Part shown: positions 23,819 to 27,832 of the stretch, in pieces | How positions within the stretch are numbered: the first letter of the stretch is position 1 | Layout: every line of letters starts with the position of its first letter | Source of the DNA: Halobacteriales archaeon QS_5_70_15 | GTDB lineage: Archaea > Halobacteriota > Halobacteria > Halobacteriales > Haloarculaceae | Direction of reading: 5' to 3' | NCBI GenBank assembly: GCA_003022005.1 | Contig: PXRQ01000110.1 | Span: 1 to 27,832 of the forward strand | DNA: 27,832 nt | The notes under the pieces: model-generated | The model's database searches: none | What the model was told of the DNA's origin: nothing | The model's input: the letters and a program-made list of their open reading frames with translations, nothing else | Program-made: the position numbers and the translations under genes

Positions 23819-25678
23819 GTGGTAGAGGAAACGCCGCAGCAGCCGACCGCCCCCGCCCTCCGTCGGCGGGCGGTCCTCGCGGTCCTCGCCGCGGGCGGGT
23901 CTGCCGGTACTGCCGGGTGCGCGCGCCGGGTCCGGACGATCGCGGGCTGGCAGTCGACGAGACAGGTGTCCCTGCAGGTCAAGGCCCCACCGGCCGACGC
24001 CGACCCCTACGCGCTCCGCATCGCCCGCACGGTCGCGGGATGGTTCCGGGCGGCGGGTATCGACGCGCAGGTCGTTCCCGTCGCCCGGGGGGAACTGCAC
24101 CGGCAGGTGCTGCTGAGCGACGAGTTCGACCTGTTCGTCGCTCGCCGCGAGGACCGGTCCGGGACGCCCGATGCCCTCTATCGGCTGTTGCACTCGCGGT
24201 TCGCGGAGGCCCCCGGCTGGCAGAACCCGTTCGGCTACACGGACCTGGAGGTCGACGAACTGCTCGAGGCGCAGCGCCGAACGGACGGCGACCGGCGTCG
24301 TGAGGCGGTCGCGGAGCTCCAGCGGGTCGTCGCCCGGACACAGCCGTTCGCGGTCGTCGCGTTCCCGGACGACATCCGGGCCACGCGGGACTCGTCCTAC
24401 ACGAACTGGCTGGCGGCCGACCTCAACGCCCCGGTCGGGTACCTGACGCTCGAGAGGGCGTCGGTGAGCGACACCGGCGGGGGAGACGGCGAACCGGATC
24501 GGCGCCGCAGGGGGGCCCTCCGGATGGCGGCGACGGATCCGCGGCCCACGGAGAACCTGAACCCGCTGTCGGTCGAGTACCGTCGTTCCGGTACCCTGAC
24601 CGGCCTGCTGTACGACTCGCTGGGGGTCGCGACCGACGCGGGGAGCACCATCCCGTGGCTGGCGGACGGGTGGGGCTTCTCGGAGGCCCGCGGGAGGCCC
24701 CGCGCGACGGTCCGGCTCCGTCCCGACCTGGAGTGGCACGACGGCGAACGGCTCACGGCCGAGGACGTCGCGTTCACGTACGCCCTGTTGGCGGATACGT
24801 CCCTCGGGTCGACGGGGGGGGACGACGGGGAGGGGACCGACACCCGGGTTCCGTCGCCACGGTTCCGGGGCCGGAGCACCCTCGTCGAGGACGTGATCGC
24901 CGACGGACCGCGCACGGTCGAGTTCCAGTTCGTCGAATGCACACCCAGCGTCGCGGTCCGGGCGTTCACCGTTCCGGTCCTGCCGGAGCACGTCTGGGCG
25001 GACCGGACCCGAACGGCGTCGGTCGGCGGTATCGAGTTCGGTCCCGCGACCGAGGCGCTGGTGACGGAGAACATCCCGCCGGTCGGGAGCGGGCCGTTGC
25101 AGTTCGTCCGCAACACGCCGCTGGAGCGGCTCGTCCTCGAACGGTTCGAGGGGCACTTCCTCGCCCGCGGGAACGACATCGATCTCCCGTACGGGGTGAC
25201 CGACGGGCCCGCGTTCGAGCGTCTGGTCGTGCGCGTCGTCGGGTCGGACGCGACGGCGGTAGATCTGGTCGCGGACGGTGACGCCGACGTGACCGGCACG
25301 CCCGTCGGCGCCGGGACGGTCCCCCGGATCGGCCGCGCGGAGGCCCTCGACCTCCTCGTCGACCGTTCGAGAGCGCCGTACGTCATCGGGTACAACACGC
25401 GACGGCCCCCGCTCACGAACCCCCGGTTCCGCAACACGCTCGCGCGGCTGGTGGATCAGGCCCACCTCGTCGAGGCCGTCTTCGACGGGTACGCGCGACC
25501 CGCGGCGAGCCCGCTGGTCGGGACCGACTGGCTCCCGTCGGACCTCCGCTGGGACGGGGAGGACCCCGTCACGCCGTTCATCGGGACGGACGGTGAACTG
25601 GACGTCGGTCGGGCCAGGGCCGCGTTCCGCGAGGCCGGCTACCGGTACGACGACGGGGCGCTCGTCGAGGTCGACTGA
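23819..25678 (+). CDS. Family 5 (peptide/nickel-type) solute-binding lipoprotein with permuted domain order
   Basis: The 619-residue protein starts at GTG with a Tat-like signal (LRRRAVLAVLAAG, 14-26) and a lipobox ending TAGC with C34, so it is probably a lipid-anchored extracellular protein. From about residue 240 it follows the usual SBP_bac_5 course: ENLNPLSVEYRRSGTLTGLL, WLADGWGF, LEWHDGERLTAEDVAFTYAL, PVGSGPLQF and, near the end, GYNTRRPPLTNPRFRNTLA, then FREAGYRYDDGALVEVD. In ordinary members about 170 residues follow that point. Here they are absent from the C-terminus, but an equivalent block occupies 50-215: VSLQVKAPPADADPYALRIA, EFDLFVARRE, WQNPFGYTDLEVDELLEAQ and FAVVAFPDDIRATR. 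The order therefore looks circularly permuted. No permease or ATPase genes are nearby. The stop overlaps the PAP2 start (TGATG). Confidence 0.85.
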   Translation: MVEETPQQPTAPALRRRAVLAVLAAGGSAGTAGCARRVRTIAGWQSTRQVSLQVKAPPADADPYALRIARTVAGWFRAAGIDAQVVPVARGELHRQVLLSDEFDLFVARREDRSGTPDALYRLLHSRFAEAPGWQNPFGYTDLEVDELLEAQRRTDGDRRREAVAELQRVVARTQPFAVVAFPDDIRATRDSSYTNWLAADLNAPVGYLTLERASVSDTGGGDGEPDRRRRGALRMAATDPRPTENLNPLSVEYRRSGTLTGLLYDSLGVATDAGSTIPWLADGWGFSEARGRPRATVRLRPDLEWHDGERLTAEDVAFTYALLADTSLGSTGGDDGEGTDTRVPSPRFRGRSTLVEDVIADGPRTVEFQFVECTPSVAVRAFTVPVLPEHVWADRTRTASVGGIEFGPATEALVTENIPPVGSGPLQFVRNTPLERLVLERFEGHFLARGNDIDLPYGVTDGPAFERLVVRVVGSDATAVDLVADGDADVTGTPVGAGTVPRIGRAEALDLLVDRSRAPYVIGYNTRRPPLTNPRFRNTLARLVDQAHLVEAVFDGYARPAASPLVGTDWLPSDLRWDGEDPVTPFIGTDGELDVGRARAAFREAGYRYDDGALVEVD

Positions 25679-26538
25679 TGGGCCTGCTCGACATCGTCAC
25701 GCTCGTCGGTGCGGTCGTCGTCTGTCTTAATGCCCTGGGAGTGCTCCTCGTCGTCGGCCCGCGTCGCCTGCGGGCGGCACCCCGTCGGGTCCGCACCAAC
25801 GTCTCCGCGGTCGCGCCCGTCCTCGCCGTGCTCGCGGTCGTCCTGGCGGTCAACAGGATCCTTCGTCAGGCGGGCGTCGAACTCTCCTGGATCATCGGGC
25901 TGAACATCACCGGCTACATCCACGCGGTGGAGGGAGCGTTCGTCGCCCGGCTCCAGTCGTCGGCGACCCCGGCGCTGACGGCATACTTCGGGGCCGTCTA
26001 CGTCTTCGGCTACGCCCTCCTCCTCACCTTCCCCGTCCTCGCGTACCTCCTCCACGAGGAGGCGCGCCCGCTCCGGGTGACGCTCCTGGCCTACGTCCTC
26101 AACTACGGTATCGGTCTGGTCTGTTACGTGCTGTTCGTCGCCTACGGGCCGCGGAACTTCATGCCCGAGCTGGTCGAGTCGCTGCTGTTCACCCACTGGC
26201 CCCAGTCACAGCTGCTGACGGCCCAGGTGAACGCGAACACGAACGTGTTCCCCTCGCTCCACACCTCCCTGTCGGCCACGGTCGCCCTCCTGGCCTACCG
26301 GTTCCGGGGGATCTACCCCCGGTGGCTCCCGATCGCCGCGGTGCTCGCGGCCTCGATCACCGTCTCGACGATGTACCTGGGGATCCACTGGCTGACGGAC
26401 GTCCTCGCCGGGATCGTCCTAGCAGTCGCGAGCGTCGCCGGCGCGACCCGGATGGCGGCGGATGGCGAGCGGAACCGCGGGAACCGGTCGGGCGCCTACC
26501 GGGCCGCCGAGCGACTGTTGGGGGGCCCGGGCCGGTGA
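25678..26538 (+). CDS. PAP2-superfamily membrane phosphatase (inositolphosphotransferase-like)
   Basis: The 286-residue protein has about seven membrane helices. The PAP2 catalytic segments are present in the form seen in the PAP2_3/Aur1-like branch: FPSLHTSLSA with H195, and STMYLGIHWLTDVLAG with H237 and D241. The usual Arg after Ser in the last motif is Thr/Met here, and the first K-x6-R-P motif is not canonical (YGPRNFMPE). Such enzymes hydrolyse or transfer phosphate on lipid substrates at the membrane surface. The start ATG overlaps the TGA of the solute-binding protein by one base, so the two are translationally coupled and probably functionally related. The C-terminal tail is basic and polar. 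Confidence 0.82.
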   Translation: MGLLDIVTLVGAVVVCLNALGVLLVVGPRRLRAAPRRVRTNVSAVAPVLAVLAVVLAVNRILRQAGVELSWIIGLNITGYIHAVEGAFVARLQSSATPALTAYFGAVYVFGYALLLTFPVLAYLLHEEARPLRVTLLAYVLNYGIGLVCYVLFVAYGPRNFMPELVESLLFTHWPQSQLLTAQVNANTNVFPSLHTSLSATVALLAYRFRGIYPRWLPIAAVLAASITVSTMYLGIHWLTDVLAGIVLAVASVAGATRMAADGERNRGNRSGAYRAAERLLGGPGR

Positions 26539-26589
26539 CCCGCCGGGGAAGGCGAAAGAGCGACGTGCCGGCCGCCCGAGCAGGGGGAC

Positions 26590-27690
26590 ATGGAGTACGA
26601 CGCGCCGGCGTTCTTCGACCTGATGTCGTACGCGCGGAACGCGGAGCACGACGTCATCGACATGGTGAGCGGGGACCCCGACTGGGGCTCCCCCGAGGGG
26701 ATCGGCGAGGGGCTACACGAGTACGCCGACCTCGGCGGCGCGGACTTCCAGTACCCCCCGACCGAGGGGCTGGCCGAGCTCCGCGAGGCGGTCGCCGCGC
26801 GACACGGGGTCGACGTCAACCGGGTCGTCGTCACCGTCGGGGGCGGCGAGGCGAACTACCTCGCGATGGCCCTCGGGCTCGAGCGGTGGACGGGCGAGGA
26901 GGCGCTGCTGACCGACCCGGTCTACCCGTACTACCCGGGGAAGGTGAAGATGCTCGGCGGGTCGGTCCGGTACGTTCCAGCGGACCGCGACGGGCGGCTG
27001 GACCCGGGGACCGTCCGCGAGCGGATCACCGACGGGACGGCGCTGGTGGTTGCGAACACGCCGAACAACCCGACCGGAGCCGTCTACGACGAACGGACGA
27101 TGCGCGAACTGGTCGCCATCGCCGAGGAGTACGACGCCCTCCTCGTGAGCGACGAGGTCTACGACCGCTTCGACTTCTCCGGGCGGTTCACGAGCGCGCT
27201 CAAGTTCGACTCCGGGAACGTCGCCGTCACGAACTCCTTCTCGAAGACGTTCGCCGTCACGGGGTTCCGGGTCGGCTACGGCGTGTTCCCTTCCCCCGAG
27301 CTCGCCGACGCCGCGCGGGACCGGCACATGCTCACCGTCACCGCGGGGGTCAGACCGTCCCAGCACGCGGTGCTCCACGCCCTGCGCACGACCGACCGGG
27401 AGTACCACGACCGGAGCCGCGCGGTGCTCGAGGCGCGGGTCGAGACCTTCACCGACGCGCTCGACGACGCCGGCGCGGAGTACATGTCCCCCGGCGGGGC
27501 GTTCTACGTGATGGCGCGGTTCGAGGGGTTCCCCGGCACCGACGAGAACGTTCGACGGCTCATCGACGAAGCGGGGGTCGCGGGCATGCCGGGCAGCGCG
27601 TTCGGCGAGTCGCGGGCGGACTGGCTGCGGTTCGCGCTCGTGACCCCGCGCGCCGGGGAGGCTGCCGACCGTCTCGCGGACTACTTCTGA
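26590..27690 (+). CDS. PLP-dependent class I/II aminotransferase
   Basis: This 366-residue fold-type I enzyme has GGGEANYLA (84-92) for the cofactor phosphate, the substrate-binding NNPTG (159-163), SDEVYDRF (187-194) for the pyridine-N Asp, and SFSKTFAVTGFRVGY with the Schiff-base Lys at K219. The distal Arg lies in ADWLRFALVTP. It is probably an aspartate- or aromatic-type aminotransferase; the exact substrate is not clear. The ATG at 26590 lies 51 bp after the PAP2 stop in the same direction, with a weak AT-rich cgaaagag about 35 nt upstream, so it may belong to the same transcript. Complete, no lesions. Confidence 0.88.
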   Translation: MEYDAPAFFDLMSYARNAEHDVIDMVSGDPDWGSPEGIGEGLHEYADLGGADFQYPPTEGLAELREAVAARHGVDVNRVVVTVGGGEANYLAMALGLERWTGEEALLTDPVYPYYPGKVKMLGGSVRYVPADRDGRLDPGTVRERITDGTALVVANTPNNPTGAVYDERTMRELVAIAEEYDALLVSDEVYDRFDFSGRFTSALKFDSGNVAVTNSFSKTFAVTGFRVGYGVFPSPELADAARDRHMLTVTAGVRPSQHAVLHALRTTDREYHDRSRAVLEARVETFTDALDDAGAEYMSPGGAFYVMARFEGFPGTDENVRRLIDEAGVAGMPGSAFGESRADWLRFALVTPRAGEAADRLADYF

Positions 27691-27705
27691 TCGACGATCC
27701 CGGCC

Positions 27706-27789
27706 CGCATAGCACTCCTGACCGACAGCCACGGCTCCTGTGAGGGTGCCGCGAACGCACTCGGGAGTCGGGGGAGCGCCGGCGTGTAG
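27706..27789 (+). other. Possible truncated metallophosphoesterase N-terminus
   Basis: The plus strand at 27706-27789 reads RIALLTDSHGSCEGAANAL and then a few residues to a TAG. The phrase R-I-A-L-L-T-D-S-H-G resembles the first strand and D-x-H metal motif of YfcE-type calcineurin-like phosphoesterases. There is no ATG, GTG or TTG where a start is expected (ATA follows the Arg codon), and the frame closes after 27 codons, so this is at most a remnant. Confidence 0.25.
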
Positions 27790-27814
27790 CGGTCGCGTCG
27801 AACGGGCGCCGGTC

Positions 27815-27832
27815 GCACAGGTCGACCTGTGC
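27815..27832. repeat. Perfect 18-bp palindrome at the right edge
   Basis: The last 18 bases, gcacaggtcgacctgtgc, are identical to their reverse complement. The palindrome may extend beyond the window. It could be an operator, part of a terminator-like hairpin, or an end-of-contig artefact. Confidence 0.5.

Noticed and set aside
22711..24303. Single 530-codon plus-strand ORF running from the membrane protein into the next gene
   Set aside because: After about 23500 the frame becomes Arg/Gly-rich while hydrophobic coding continues in the next frame to a stop at 23722. The long ORF is a frameshift artefact.
23810..25465. 551-codon minus-strand open frame opposite the solute-binding protein
   Set aside because: It has no start context or motifs; the plus-strand gene has a lipobox, family motifs and a TATA element.
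1..27832. CRISPR array, tRNA or rRNA genes
   Set aside because: No array of regularly spaced repeats was seen; the only perfect direct repeat has two copies. No cloverleaf with a convincing T-arm or rRNA segment was recognised by eye, although a weak tRNA could be missed.

Overview
The window looks like chromosomal DNA from a haloarchaeon (class Halobacteria). GC content is very high with strong GC3. The predicted soluble proteins are rich in Asp and Glu. Most genes seem to be leaderless, with an AT-rich TATA-like element 25-30 nt before the start codon and no Shine-Dalgarno. Family content agrees: UPF0058, XapX, a four-gene succinate dehydrogenase operon, a Tat lipoprotein solute-binding protein and haloarchaeal small zinc-ribbon proteins.

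Layout. 1-209: 3' end of an IS6-type transposase. 0.7-1.9 kb: M20-type carbamoylase/amidase. 2.0-3.3 kb: MFS transporter facing it. 3.5-7.6 kb: small membrane protein, MrfA/Hrq1-like helicase, UPF0058 protein, an unresolved tract with a 30-bp direct repeat, and a zinc-ribbon protein. 7.7-9.7 kb: SDR oxidoreductase and a GlmU-like nucleotidyltransferase. 9.9-11.2 kb: XapX protein and a damaged MetE-like methyltransferase. 11.3-11.6 kb: a cluster of REP-like hairpins. 11.6-15.6 kb (minus strand): sdhC-sdhD-sdhB, a 0.78-kb interruption, then sdhA. 15.8-17.3 kb: aspartoacylase-family protein and the stump of a RimK-associated aspartic protease domain. 17.4-20.3 kb: AlkA-type glycosylase, a degenerate PAS/histidine kinase, a small hypothetical protein and a Nudix hydrolase. 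20.5-23.7 kb: secreted beta-propeller protein and a polytopic membrane protein. 23.8-27.7 kb: a lipoprotein solute-binding protein whose segments are in permuted order, coupled by TGATG to a PAP2-type phosphatase, then a class I/II aminotransferase.

Main themes. (1) The solute-binding protein at 23.8-25.7 kb appears circularly permuted: the segment that normally ends this family sits directly after the lipobox. (2) Many genes are damaged. At least five otherwise intact genes need a single-base correction at or near short G/C runs. Three others (sdhA, the GlmU-like gene, the MetE-like gene) lack an internal block of about 40-55 residues relative to the family, and a further gene has lost its 5' end. 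This could be a systematic sequence or assembly problem or real gene decay, and it affects how every gene here should be read. (3) The sdh operon is interrupted by a tract holding two promoter-like elements, each correctly placed for a 34-35-codon ORF.

Family assignments rest on motif recognition; no database search was possible. Statements that residues are missing compare these sequences with remembered family members and should be checked by alignment.
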